64,000 nucleotides of DNA from Methylotenera versatilis 79 (GTDB lineage Bacteria > Pseudomonadota > Gammaproteobacteria > Burkholderiales > Methylophilaceae): NCBI RefSeq assembly GCF_000384375.1, contig NZ_ARVX01000001.1, forward strand, positions 682,001 through 746,000. Reading direction: 5' to 3'. A model generated the notes under the pieces. It worked only from the letters and a program-made list of their open reading frames with translations, searched no databases and had not been told where the DNA came from. Shown in pieces: positions 40,078 through 49,377 of the stretch; within the stretch, counting starts at the first letter, position 1, and each line of letters begins with the position of its first letter. The translations under genes were made by a program, and so were the position numbers.

Positions 40078-41634
40078 TTAATCAAATTCTTTGCGCGTAT
40101 CCAAAAGCGTAATCAGCATTAAAATCTCGTCTAACACAGCATTGCTAAAACCTGCTCGCTCACCGTCACGATTATCCGTTAACAAACTATGTAAATAGAC
40201 TTTCGCCAAATCACTCGGCCAAACTGCATCTAGCTTGACCATAATATGCGTAAAATCTTCCAACTGCTGCGGTACTATAATTGCCGTATTAATTGCCACG
40301 TTATTGGCAACATTGCTTTCGTACCACACCGGTGTCATCACATTAAATGCGCGGTGCAGACTTTGCGCATAAACTTCAAAATCTTCTTTTAAATGTAACT
40401 TTCTGAAAATTTCCAGCAGATACAGCCAATGATTGATTGAAGTTTTTGGCTGCGTTTCGATGGTTAACTTTAAGTGATCAATCGCATCTTGCGTCCGACT
40501 TACGCTCATCAGCAATTTTGCTTCCTCTAAACTGGAAGTCGCTTTGGCTTGCTCATCGCGCATTTGCGTATTCAAAAAATTATTGGTTGGTGCTGACTGG
40601 GGCTCAACTACATACTCCGCTGGCGCCGCTTGTTCTGCGCCTTGGCCCGTGTCTTGCCAATTGCCGCCAAAATCTGACAAAGTGTCATTCATCATAGGCA
40701 CAGATTCACTAAACTCTCTCAGTTTGCGCCAGCGATATTGTTTAAATAAATAAGCGCCTAAAGCCAACAAAGCTACTAAGCCAAGAACCGCCAACAAAAT
40801 GTAGCTCAATAAATTTGAAGCTTCTTCACCTTTTTCTGATGTGATTGTTGATGTCATCACAGCAGATTCTGGCGATTGTTGCGTAAGCGGTTTTACTTGT
40901 TTAACAACCGTATTGACGGCATTCGTACTATTTTCATCTAAATTTTTGAATGTTTTTTTGGCAGATAATGTGTTTGTTTCAGCTGTTACTTCTGGTTGAT
41001 TATGTTCAGAGACTAAGTTATTTGCCGTATTTTTGTCAGCGGCATTTTGGTCATCCGTGTTTGTATTATTGGATAAACTCAGTGTTCTATCGAATACCAG
41101 CTTTAAACTACTTAGTTTGGCCTGTAATGCATTGATTCTTGCATGTAAACCCTCTAATTCAGTCTTTAATAAAGCATTCTTACTTAACAATAATTCATAC
41201 TCTTGCCCCAATAACGCTGGGATTTCACTCGCAACACTATCCATATTAAGACTCATGTTAAGTTGGCGATTTTCGTTAGCAATTTTTGCAGCGTTAATCG
41301 CCTGTTTGCTTTTCGATAAGGATTTAAGCGTGGGAATGGTGATTAAAGTTGGCTCTTCAAACACCATTGATGCTTTAAGTTTTGGCGCAATCGTTGGGTT
41401 TAATTGCAAAGTTCTGGCGATAAATAAACGCTGCATTGCACGGTTTTTCGGGTAAAACGCGTACGCCATATCGTTCAGATTTTCGCCAGGTTTCGCCGGC
41501 CACGACAGAGTATTTTGTGTATCGCGAGATGTGCCGTTCTGAACTTGCGTATCATTTATTAAACCATCAACAGCGCCCACATTTCCCACGAAAATGAGCG
41601 CAATCAATAGGCTTAAAAACAGTTTTCGTTTCAA
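40078..41634 (-). CDS. FimV C-domain protein with LysM-like N-terminus
   Basis: The 518-residue protein has a signal peptide (1-21) and a LysM-like segment near 45-100 (WPAKPGENLNDMAYAFYP and VFEEPTLITIPTL), as in the second part of FimV. It also has a coiled coil (about 145-180), an Asn/Thr-rich spacer and one membrane helix (LLSYILLAVLGLVALLALGAYLF; about 275-297). The cytoplasmic domain (about 365-518) matches the C-terminal domain of the FimV-like protein at 19451-21355, for example LEDFTHIMVKLDAVW against LEDFPRLTAGLEQAW. It lacks the FimV N-terminal domain. It follows argH by 19 bases, so it may be cotranscribed with it. Confidence 0.75.
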   Translation of the reverse strand: MKRKLFLSLLIALIFVGNVGAVDGLINDTQVQNGTSRDTQNTLSWPAKPGENLNDMAYAFYPKNRAMQRLFIARTLQLNPTIAPKLKASMVFEEPTLITIPTLKSLSKSKQAINAAKIANENRQLNMSLNMDSVASEIPALLGQEYELLLSKNALLKTELEGLHARINALQAKLSSLKLVFDRTLSLSNNTNTDDQNAADKNTANNLVSEHNQPEVTAETNTLSAKKTFKNLDENSTNAVNTVVKQVKPLTQQSPESAVMTSTITSEKGEEASNLLSYILLAVLGLVALLALGAYLFKQYRWRKLREFSESVPMMNDTLSDFGGNWQDTGQGAEQAAPAEYVVEPQSAPTNNFLNTQMRDEQAKATSSLEEAKLLMSVSRTQDAIDHLKLTIETQPKTSINHWLYLLEIFRKLHLKEDFEVYAQSLHRAFNVMTPVWYESNVANNVAINTAIIVPQQLEDFTHIMVKLDAVWPSDLAKVYLHSLLTDNRDGERAGFSNAVLDEILMLITLLDTRKEFD

Positions 41635-41653
41635 AACAACCTTAGTTAACTAT

Positions 41654-43069
41654 TTACAAACTTAATAAATGGCGCGCGCGCGCAATGGCTTTTTTCACTT
41701 GTGCTGGCGCAGTTCCGCCAATATGGTTACGGCTTGCCAATGAACCTTCCAGCGTTAATACCGCATACACATCATCTTGAATCAATGGACTGAATCGCTG
41801 CAAATCGGCTAATGGCAAATCGGCCAAATCACATTTTTTTTGCACCGCATGTTTGACAGCCAAAGCCACTGCTTCGTGCGCATCTCTAAACGGCAAACCT
41901 TTTTTGGCTAAATAATCTGCCAAGTCAGTAGCAGTCGCAAAACCTTCCAACGCCGCTTGGCGCATGTTGGCTTTGTTCACTTCTACACCGCGTAACATGT
42001 CGGCATAGATTGCCAGCGTGATTAAAATCGTATCAGCCGTATCAAACAGCGGCTCTTTGTCTTCTTGATTATCTTTATTGTAAGCCAGCGGCTGGCCTTT
42101 CATTAAAGTTAACAAGGCAACCAAATGACCATTCACACGGCCAGTTTTACCGCGCACCAGTTCTGGTACATCAGGATTTTTCTTTTGCGGCATAATCGAT
42201 GAACCCGTACAAAAACGGTCGGCGATATCCACAAAAGCGAATCGGGGTGAAGACCATAAAATCAGTTCTTCAGAAAAGCGCGACAAATGCGTCATTAACA
42301 ATGCGCTGGCTGCAGTGAATTCGATGGCAAAATCGCGATCCGAAACCGCATCTAAAGAATTTTCACAAACGCCATCAAAACCTAAACTTTTGGCAACCAT
42401 TTCGCGGTTAATCGGGTAGCTAGTGCCGGCCAAAGCTGCCGCGCCTAATGGCAAACGGTTGATACGTTTACGACAATCCACAAAGCGTTCTGCATCGCGT
42501 TTTAACATTTCAAAATAAGCCAATAAATGATGGCCAAACGTCACAGGTTGCGCCACTTGTAAATGCGTAAAGCCTGGCATGATGGTTTCAGCATGTTGTT
42601 CAGCCAAATCGACGATACTCAATTGCAGCTTTTGAATCGCCACTAAAATATCATCAACCGTAGCGCGTAACCAAAGCCGCACATCAGTCGCCACCTGGTC
42701 GTTACGGCTTCTGCCGGTATGTAAGCGCTTACCTGCATCGCCGATTTTATCGGTTAAACGCTTTTCAATATTCAAATGTACATCTTCTAAATCCAGCAAC
42801 CATTCAAAACTGCCCGCTTGAATTTCTGTCAAAATCTCAGCCAAACCTTTTTCAATTTGAGCGACATCATCTAGGCTGATGATGTTTTGCGCACCTAACA
42901 TTTTTGCATGCGCGACTGAACCTGCAATATCAAATTCCGCCAAGCGTTTATCGAAATCTACCGATGCTGTGTATTTTTTAACTAGCTCTGACACTGGCTC
43001 ATTAAAACGGCCAGACCACGCGGTTGATTTTTTATTTAATGAATTGTCTTGCGCTGTTTTTTCTTGCAC
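41654..43069 (-). CDS. argH: Argininosuccinate lyase
   Basis: ArgH cleaves argininosuccinate to arginine and fumarate, the last step of arginine synthesis. The 471-residue protein has the lyase signature [28 protein letters not shown] and [13 protein letters not shown]. Length is normal. The frame starts with GTG at 43067-43069 and has a short Lys/Ser-rich lead (1-15) before WSGRF, the usual start of the conserved part. It is divergent from algZ, an order known from Pseudomonas (argH, algZ, algR, hemC, hemD). Confidence 0.96.
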   Translation of the reverse strand: MQEKTAQDNSLNKKSTAWSGRFNEPVSELVKKYTASVDFDKRLAEFDIAGSVAHAKMLGAQNIISLDDVAQIEKGLAEILTEIQAGSFEWLLDLEDVHLNIEKRLTDKIGDAGKRLHTGRSRNDQVATDVRLWLRATVDDILVAIQKLQLSIVDLAEQHAETIMPGFTHLQVAQPVTFGHHLLAYFEMLKRDAERFVDCRKRINRLPLGAAALAGTSYPINREMVAKSLGFDGVCENSLDAVSDRDFAIEFTAASALLMTHLSRFSEELILWSSPRFAFVDIADRFCTGSSIMPQKKNPDVPELVRGKTGRVNGHLVALLTLMKGQPLAYNKDNQEDKEPLFDTADTILITLAIYADMLRGVEVNKANMRQAALEGFATATDLADYLAKKGLPFRDAHEAVALAVKHAVQKKCDLADLPLADLQRFSPLIQDDVYAVLTLEGSLASRNHIGGTAPAQVKKAIARARHLLSL

Positions 43070-43181
43070 GGGGTTTACTTTCTTGTCATTGCTAACGGGC
43101 TTAAAGATTGCCGCTTGTTAAATGTGAAAAATTTCTTTAAAAATAATATACTTACAACAATATTATAACGAACTATACGCC

Positions 43182-44171
43182 GTGCGCAAAAATAGCCGTT
43201 TACCCAATTTTCATAACCTTGGCATTCACTTACGCATTTTGCTGATTGTGAACCTATTAGCCGCCAATACGGCAGTTTTATTCAGCAAACAACTGACGGA
43301 ATTTTTACCGCTTTTAGCCGAGTTATCCGCAGTCGTGCAGCCCATTTTACTGCTCAGCATGTTAGTTTTATATGCGTTATATCCGCTGATCAACAAATTG
43401 CCGTATTGGTTGGGTATTGCCGTCATTTTACTACTAGAAATCAGCCTGACTTTTTTCGTCTTTGTATTTTTTAACAAGCTTTTTTTATTTGCGACTATTC
43501 CAGATCCTTATCGCGCTTGTTTATTGACGGCTATCGTTACCAGCATCGTTTTTTACTACTTTCATTTGCAGCAACGTGCGTATTCGCCAGCCATTGCAGA
43601 AGCGCGTTTGCAGGCTTTGCAAGCGCGTATTCGACCACATTTTTTGTTCAATAGTATTAACGCGGTTTTATCGCTGATTCGTAGCCAACCAAAACGTGCC
43701 GAAACAGCTTTAGAAGATATGGCCGATTTATTTCGCGTATTGATGGCCGATAATCGCGATTTAGTACCGCTGGCGCAAGAGATTGCATTAAGCCGCCAGT
43801 ATTTAGCTTTAGAAAAACTGCGCTTAGATGAACGTTTAAAAGTGACTTGGCAAATCGAAGATATGCCACCCGATGCGCTGATTCCGCCGTTGATTTTACA
43901 GCCCTTATTAGAAAACGCGGTTTACCATGGAATCGAGCCGATGGCTGACGGCGGCGAGATTATTGTGACGATTTATACGCGCCATAAAGAGTTGCATATT
44001 TATATCAGCAATCCGTATAGTGCGCAGAATCAGCATTTGACTGGCAATAAAATGGCCTTGAAAAATATCAAAGAACGCTTAAGTTTGCATTTTGATTTAG
44101 AAGCGGCATTAAGAGCGCAGGCTAAAGAGGATCGTTACGAAGTGCATATTCGCTTGCCATTAACGCGTTAA
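43182..44171 (+). CDS. algZ: AlgZ/LytS-type sensor histidine kinase
   Basis: This is the sensor partner of the LytTR regulator next to it. The 329-residue protein has four membrane helices (about 17-36, 48-72, 77-100, 112-128) and no large periplasmic domain. The His_kinase-type phosphoacceptor is H153 in RPHFLFNSINAVL. LLENAVYHGIE forms the N-box; the glycine box is reduced (NKMALKNIKERL), as is usual for this family. The start is GTG at 43182. The name AlgZ follows from the argH-algZ-algR-hemC-hemD order known in Pseudomonas; the signal sensed is unknown. Confidence 0.85.
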   Translation: MRKNSRLPNFHNLGIHLRILLIVNLLAANTAVLFSKQLTEFLPLLAELSAVVQPILLLSMLVLYALYPLINKLPYWLGIAVILLLEISLTFFVFVFFNKLFLFATIPDPYRACLLTAIVTSIVFYYFHLQQRAYSPAIAEARLQALQARIRPHFLFNSINAVLSLIRSQPKRAETALEDMADLFRVLMADNRDLVPLAQEIALSRQYLALEKLRLDERLKVTWQIEDMPPDALIPPLILQPLLENAVYHGIEPMADGGEIIVTIYTRHKELHIYISNPYSAQNQHLTGNKMALKNIKERLSLHFDLEAALRAQAKEDRYEVHIRLPLTR

Positions 44172-44243
44172 AAACCCTTACTTAACACTTAAAATCGCTC
44201 AAAAAATCTTTTAAAATTCACTGAAAAATTCGCCCAAAAAAAC

Positions 44244-45023
44244 ATGTTAACTATTTTAATCGCCGATGACGAAACCCCAGCGCGCAATCGCTTACGTGAT
44301 CTGCTGGGCGATATTGCCGAAGTGCGTATTGTGGCAGAAGCTAAAAATGGTAAAGAAGCCATTGATCTCGCCATGCAAACCAAGCCAGATTTGATGTTGC
44401 TGGATATTCGCATGCCGTTAATGGATGGCATTGAAGCGGCGCAACATGCACAGAAGTTAGAACCTAAACCGCACATTATTTTCACCACCGCGTTTGATGC
44501 GTATGCGATTAAAGCGTTTGATTTAAATGCGATTGATTATTTACTGAAACCGATTCGGCTAGAACGACTGCAAACCGCGATTGATAAAGCACAAGCGCTA
44601 AAGCCCAAACAGATCGACGCGTTAAAACCGCTACAAAAATCCCGCACGCATCTGAGTATTCATGAACGAGGTCGCGTGATTTTGGTGCCAGTTGAGCAGA
44701 TTATTTATCTGCGTGCCGAGTTGAAATATATCACCGTGCGCACGGCTGAACGGGAATATTTAATTGAAGAATCACTCACCCATCTAGAAAACGAATTTGG
44801 TGAGCGATTTGTACGTTTGCATCGCAATTGCTTGGTTGCGCCGTTATTTATTGCTGGCTACGAAAAACGTCACATACAGCAAAGCGTTGAACAAAACTTA
44901 GAGTCAAACAATGGCGAAAATAGCGATAATGTTAACGAACAACGCTGGGTTGCCTTATTAAAAGGCATTCCCGAAACCGTTGCCATTAGCCGCCGCCAAC
45001 AACATCTTGTGCGCGAAACTTAA
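44244..45023 (+). CDS. algR: AlgR-type LytTR response regulator
   Basis: The 259-residue protein has a receiver domain (1-120) with acidic D8 and D9 and the phosphoacceptor D54 (LLDIRMPLMDG), and a C-terminal LytTR DNA-binding domain (about 130-250; RVILVPVEQIIYLRAELKYITV, ERFVRLHRNCLV). An acidic Asn-rich insertion (SNNGENSDNVNEQRW) lies in the LytTR domain near 225. It follows algZ by about 70 bases. AlgR-type proteins control pili, alginate and heme-related genes in Pseudomonas; the targets here are unknown. Confidence 0.9.
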   Translation: MLTILIADDETPARNRLRDLLGDIAEVRIVAEAKNGKEAIDLAMQTKPDLMLLDIRMPLMDGIEAAQHAQKLEPKPHIIFTTAFDAYAIKAFDLNAIDYLLKPIRLERLQTAIDKAQALKPKQIDALKPLQKSRTHLSIHERGRVILVPVEQIIYLRAELKYITVRTAEREYLIEESLTHLENEFGERFVRLHRNCLVAPLFIAGYEKRHIQQSVEQNLESNNGENSDNVNEQRWVALLKGIPETVAISRRQQHLVRET

Positions 45024-45080
45024 CACTTAAAATTAATTAAAAAATACTGCTTCAAAATTAGCATTAAATTTGCTCAAGCG

Positions 45081-45770
45081 TTATTGCTCTTTTTGCGATA
45101 CTTTCTTTTTAGAGTCCATTTCAGCAATCGTTTTAGCTGCCCAATCGCGTCCGCCCAAGCCAAAAGCCAGCGCAAGTGCCAAGAAGAAAGCGCCGAAAAC
45201 GATTACAAATAATGAGTGAATCAATTGCATGCCGATGCCTAATTGCTCAAGCGCGACAAATACCGCCAAAATTTGTATGCCGTATTCAGCCGATGTACTG
45301 ATGGTTAACGCGTTGCTAAACTTAATGCTGTAAAGCCATGCAAATACTAAACGATTTACAAAACGCGCTAATAAAGTACCAAAAATCAACACTAAAATCG
45401 CCACGATAATGCGTGGTAGATAGCTGGCTAATTGTTGTAGTAAAACCGCCACTTCTCTTAGATCCAGCGCATTTGCGCCAGTAATCACGAATAATAGGAT
45501 CACCAGCCAATAAACCACTTGGCTGATAATGCCACTTAAAGTCACATTTAAACTGCCTTGATTGAGAAACGATTCTAAACCAGATTTTTGCGCGAATTTG
45601 TCAAACTGGGTTAATACCAACAGGCGCTTTACCGCCGCCCTGGCTAGTTTGGCAATCAGCCAGCCGAAAAACAAAATCACAATTACCGCTAGTAATCGCG
45701 GCACAAAGTGAATCAATTGCCCCCAAAACTCATTCAGCGAACTGACAAAAGTATCTAATTGATATTGCAT
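45081..45770 (-). CDS. Small MscS-like membrane protein (TM-helix repeat family)
   Basis: The 229-residue protein has about five hydrophobic helices (20-42, 85-107, 115-140, 165-185, 190-215) and two amphipathic TM_helix-type repeats (LLVLTQFDKFAQKSGLESFL; RLVFAWLYSIKFSNAL). The ending FGLGGRDWAAKTIAEM is typical of this family, where it equals the pore-lining helix of MscS. It lacks the large cytoplasmic beta and alpha/beta domains of true MscS, so channel function is uncertain. It is inverted between algR and hemC, which breaks the usual continuity of algR and hemC. Confidence 0.8.
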   Translation of the reverse strand: MQYQLDTFVSSLNEFWGQLIHFVPRLLAVIVILFFGWLIAKLARAAVKRLLVLTQFDKFAQKSGLESFLNQGSLNVTLSGIISQVVYWLVILLFVITGANALDLREVAVLLQQLASYLPRIIVAILVLIFGTLLARFVNRLVFAWLYSIKFSNALTISTSAEYGIQILAVFVALEQLGIGMQLIHSLFVIVFGAFFLALALAFGLGGRDWAAKTIAEMDSKKKVSQKEQ

Positions 45771-45938
45771 GACCTTCTCCTAAAAACGTTTAAAGCAACT
45801 GATTAATGTATTAATACAAGTCTGCTTTAAAAATTAAAACCTATCATTAAATTTATTGCTTATCCTTTTTAGCTTAACCCAAAAAACGCCATTTTGTATA
45901 TCCGTTTATTGCCTACAAGCCATGCTAAAATTATTGTT

Positions 45939-46877
45939 ATGAAAAATCAACCCACAAAACTGGTGATTGCCTCACGCGAAAGTGCGCTGGCAATGTGGCA
46001 AGCCAAGCATATTCAAGCCAAACTACAAAAAATTTACCCTAATTGTGATGTGACTATTTTAGGCATGACCACTACTGGCGACCAAATATTAGATTCACCT
46101 TTAGCGCGTATTGGTGGCAAAGGTTTGTTTGTAAAAGAACTGGAAAACGCATTAGCGGATGGCAGTGCAGATTTAGCTGTGCACAGCATGAAAGACGTTC
46201 CGATGAACTTGCCTGAAGGCTTTGTAATGGCAGCAACTGGCGAACGTGAAGATGCGCGCGATGCGTTTGTTTCAAACGATTTTAATGCACTGGAAGACTT
46301 GCCGATTGGCAGTGTTGTTGGAACATCCAGCTTGCGCCGCCAAAGCCAAATTCAAGCGCGATTTCCACATTTAAAAATTGAATCGTTACGCGGCAATGTG
46401 CAAACGCGTTTGCGCAAATTAGATGAAGGCCAATATGCGGCGATTATCTTAGCCGCAGCGGGTTTGATTCGTCTGCAATTAGGCAACAGGATTCGCCAAT
46501 TTATTTCAGCAGAATTGAGTATTCCTGCCGTTGGGCAAGGCGCGCTGGGCATTGAAATCAGTGCAAGTCGTACTGATTTAATCGAGATATTGGCGCCGCT
46601 AAACCACATCGACACGCAATTATGTGTAGAAGCCGAACGCGGCATGAGCCGCGCGCTTGCTGGCAGTTGCACCGTGCCACTGGGCGCTTATGCGGTACGC
46701 GATGGCAATATACTCAACGTCATAGGCTTTGTCGCCAGTGTAGATGGTCAACAGATATTACGCGAAAAACTTAGTGGCAGTGTGGATAATGCAGAAGCAC
46801 TAGGACAGCAATTAGCGGCAAAACTAGTCGAAAAAGGTGCTGATAAAATTTTGGCGGCGCTGGATCATATTAAGTAG
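45939..46877 (+). CDS. hemC: Hydroxymethylbilane synthase (porphobilinogen deaminase)
   Basis: HemC joins four porphobilinogens into hydroxymethylbilane in tetrapyrrole synthesis. The 312-residue protein has the catalytic D86 in VHSMKDVP, the arginine-rich SLRRQSQI and [11 protein letters not shown], and C244 in [12 protein letters not shown] that binds the dipyrromethane cofactor. I chose the ATG at 45939 ([11 protein letters not shown]); the frame is open further upstream, but the family starts here. It is followed by hemD after 11 bases. Confidence 0.97.
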   Translation: MKNQPTKLVIASRESALAMWQAKHIQAKLQKIYPNCDVTILGMTTTGDQILDSPLARIGGKGLFVKELENALADGSADLAVHSMKDVPMNLPEGFVMAATGEREDARDAFVSNDFNALEDLPIGSVVGTSSLRRQSQIQARFPHLKIESLRGNVQTRLRKLDEGQYAAIILAAAGLIRLQLGNRIRQFISAELSIPAVGQGALGIEISASRTDLIEILAPLNHIDTQLCVEAERGMSRALAGSCTVPLGAYAVRDGNILNVIGFVASVDGQQILREKLSGSVDNAEALGQQLAAKLVEKGADKILAALDHIK

Positions 46878-46888
46878 TTTTACCCAGC

Positions 46889-47704
46889 ATGACTGACAAA
46901 TTATTAACTGGTCATTCACCTACTGAAAAACCGCTCGCAGGTATCGGTATTGCCATCACTCGTCCAATCGACCAAGCCAAAAAATTAAGCCAATTAATTA
47001 GCGATGCAGGCGGCACGCCGATTTCATTTCCACTGATTGAAATCACATCGCTCACCGATTACAACCAGTTTGAATCAGTTATCAGCTCAATTGACCAATA
47101 CGATTGGGCTATTTTTATCAGCAGCAATGCGGTACAAAACGGCATGCCGCGTTTGCTTAAACAGGTTATTCCAACACAATTACAATTCGCCGCAATTGGC
47201 CCAGTTACTGCTGCCGAATTGCAAAATTTTGGCGTAAAACAAGTGTTAACTCCACTAAGCCACGCCAAACAAGACGAAGAATATAAAGTCCGTTTTGATT
47301 CAGAGTCTTTACTGGCTTTGCCAGAAATGCACGCGATACAAGGCAAAAAAGTCATGCTATTCCGCGGCATTGGCGGGCGTGATGTATTGGCAGAAACGCT
47401 AAAAGCGCGTGGCGCAATCGTTACGTTTGCCGAATGCTACCAACGCATTAACCCACAAACTAACTGCGATTTATTGGCAAAATTATGGGCTGAAAAAAAA
47501 CTACACGGCGTAGTAGTAACTAGCAGTGAGGCTATGCGCCATCTGCTAGATTTGGCGGGCGATTTAGGATGGTTGAAGAAGGTGACTTTATATGTGAATC
47601 ACGCCCGAATTGCGGAATTGCCTTTGCAACTAGGCTTGAAAGTGAAAATCGCGGATACACCAGGTGATATTGGGATGTTAGAGAATATCACCCAGTTAAA
47701 CTGA
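46889..47704 (+). CDS. hemD: Uroporphyrinogen-III synthase
   Basis: HemD closes hydroxymethylbilane to uroporphyrinogen III. Sequence conservation is low in this family. The 271-residue protein has the usual marks: ITRPIDQAKKLSQLI near the N-terminus, WAIFISSNAVQNGM, FAAIGPVTAAEL, LFRGIGGRDVLAETLKARGA and VVVTSSEAMRHLLDL. It stands directly after hemC. The stop is only 2 bases from the stop of the convergent reductase gene, so no terminator fits between them. Confidence 0.93.
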   Translation: MTDKLLTGHSPTEKPLAGIGIAITRPIDQAKKLSQLISDAGGTPISFPLIEITSLTDYNQFESVISSIDQYDWAIFISSNAVQNGMPRLLKQVIPTQLQFAAIGPVTAAELQNFGVKQVLTPLSHAKQDEEYKVRFDSESLLALPEMHAIQGKKVMLFRGIGGRDVLAETLKARGAIVTFAECYQRINPQTNCDLLAKLWAEKKLHGVVVTSSEAMRHLLDLAGDLGWLKKVTLYVNHARIAELPLQLGLKVKIADTPGDIGMLENITQLN

Positions 47705-47706
47705 GT

Positions 47707-48738
47707 TTATACGTTGGCTAATTTTGGCGCAGGATTTGCAAACGTAAAGGCATCACTAAAAAACTCATCAGACTCTAAGCCTTGCTGCACAAAGGCTTGA
47801 TGCGCGATATCTACCATTCCAGGCGCGCCACAGGCGTAGGCTTGATAATCGCTTAACCTTTCAAAATCATCTAAAACCGCTTGATGTACTAGCCCTGTTC
47901 TACCCTGCCATTCGTCACTTGTAGCGGGTTCTGATAGCACTGGGATATAGCGAATATTAGGCATCAGTTCTGCCCACTTTTCACACAGGTCGTGCATATA
48001 AAGATCGCGCAATTGGCGTGAGCCTCGATAGAGAGTAATGTCGCGTTTGATATTGTTGTGTAGCATGTGTTCTATCATGCCTTTTACTGGCGCAAAACCT
48101 GTGCCGCCAGCGACAAAAATGATTGGTTTGTTTGAATCTTCGCGCAAGAAAAAACTGCCGAAAGGCGCTTCTAATCTTAAGATGGCTTTTTCTACCAGCT
48201 CATTAGCAGCGTATTCACTAAATTGACCGCCTGGAATCACACGAATATGTAATTGTAAAAAATCACTATCGTGCGGCGCATTGGCGATAGAAAAAGCACG
48301 GCGTTTGCCATCTTTTAAAATAAACTCGATATATTGACCCGCTTTAAATTGTAAGCGCTCACTTGCAGGTAATTGCAGGTGAAGCGCGATAACATCATGC
48401 GCAAGCTGTTCTTTTTTTGCTACTCGTGCTGGTAAAATACGTGGTTTGATACCGGCTAAACCGCCGACTTCGCGGCACTCAATAGTTAAATCTTCCAGCG
48501 GTCTTGCGCAACATAACAGCGCAGTTCCAGCAGCCAGCTCTGCATCCGACATCGCACTGCCTTGATAATCGTCATGCATGACTTTGCCCGTAATCACTTC
48601 GGCTTTGCAGGCGCCACATGCACCGTTACGACAGCCATAAGGTAGATTGATACCCGCTTCAATGGCTGCTTGTAGCACTGTTTGGCTGGGGCGCACATCG
48701 AATGTGTGGCCACTGTTTTTAATGATGACTTTACTCAT
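47707..48738 (-). CDS. Ferredoxin-type NAD(P)H reductase (CDP-6-deoxyglucoseen reductase-like)
   Basis: The protein has an N-terminal plant-type [2Fe-2S] ferredoxin domain (1-90; C36, C41, C44 and C76 or C77) joined to an FAD-binding domain (about 100-195) with RAFSIAN. A NAD(P)-binding domain (about 200-335; FVAGGTGFAPVKGMIEH, YACGAPGMVD) closes the protein. The 343 residues match the group often annotated as CDP-6-deoxy-delta-3,4-glucoseen reductase in betaproteobacteria, though no deoxysugar genes are near. It might supply electrons to an oxygenase or desaturase. It is a single gene, convergent with hemD. Confidence 0.88.
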   Translation of the reverse strand: MSKVIIKNSGHTFDVRPSQTVLQAAIEAGINLPYGCRNGACGACKAEVITGKVMHDDYQGSAMSDAELAAGTALLCCARPLEDLTIECREVGGLAGIKPRILPARVAKKEQLAHDVIALHLQLPASERLQFKAGQYIEFILKDGKRRAFSIANAPHDSDFLQLHIRVIPGGQFSEYAANELVEKAILRLEAPFGSFFLREDSNKPIIFVAGGTGFAPVKGMIEHMLHNNIKRDITLYRGSRQLRDLYMHDLCEKWAELMPNIRYIPVLSEPATSDEWQGRTGLVHQAVLDDFERLSDYQAYACGAPGMVDIAHQAFVQQGLESDEFFSDAFTFANPAPKLANV

Positions 48739-48791
48739 GTTAATCGCACTTTTTCAATGACTGTTTTTTTAAATAACTATTTTTTTAATAG

Positions 48792-49259
48792 TTAGCTTTT
48801 CTCATTATCGTCTGGCACATGCTTATATTCGCCTTCAATCACATCTTCATTGGCGGCGCCTACATTGGGTGTTTGCTGATATTGCGGCTGCTGAAACGGT
48901 TGTTGATATTGGTTAGTGGCATCTGCGCCTTGTTTATTCAATTGCTTACTAATAGGAATTAACAATAAAACGACCGCAATAATATCCGTAATAACGCCAG
49001 GGATAATTAGCAACACGCCCGCTACCATATTACGCGCACTACCAATCATCGTTTTAACTGGATTGCCACCAGCTGTAAGACTTTGCATCATCTTCGCGGT
49101 CATCAATAATTTCTCGCCGCGAATCAATTGTAAGCCCAAGAAGCCAACCACGACTAAATAAAACAATAGCCACCAGCCGTAAGCATCTGCAAGGCTTATC
49201 AGCAGAAATAGCTCGGCAAATGGAAAAGCGAGTAAAATTAAACCTATTAAATAACGCAT
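48792..49259 (-). CDS. fxsA: FxsA family membrane protein
   Basis: FxsA is a cytoplasmic membrane protein that in E. coli relieves exclusion of phage T7 by the F plasmid; its cellular role is unclear. The 155-residue protein has the usual hydrophobic helices (about 5-45, 75-110), LQLIRGEKLL near 50 and VAGVLLIIPGVITDIIAVVLLL. A Gln/Pro/Asn-rich tail (about 115-155) is predicted to be disordered. I chose the ATG at 49257-49259; a TTG 21 bases upstream is open. It is divergent from dsbD. Confidence 0.88.
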   Translation of the reverse strand: MRYLIGLILLAFPFAELFLLISLADAYGWWLLFYLVVVGFLGLQLIRGEKLLMTAKMMQSLTAGGNPVKTMIGSARNMVAGVLLIIPGVITDIIAVVLLLIPISKQLNKQGADATNQYQQPFQQPQYQQTPNVGAANEDVIEGEYKHVPDDNEKS

Positions 49260-49377
49260 ATTAAAGAACTTTCTGACCAATTTATTAAACTAATTGGGGG
49301 TTAAATACGGCATTTGCAACCGCTGATACCAATTTTCAACCTAATTAATACGCAAAAAACATTGCAGCGGAGCATTT

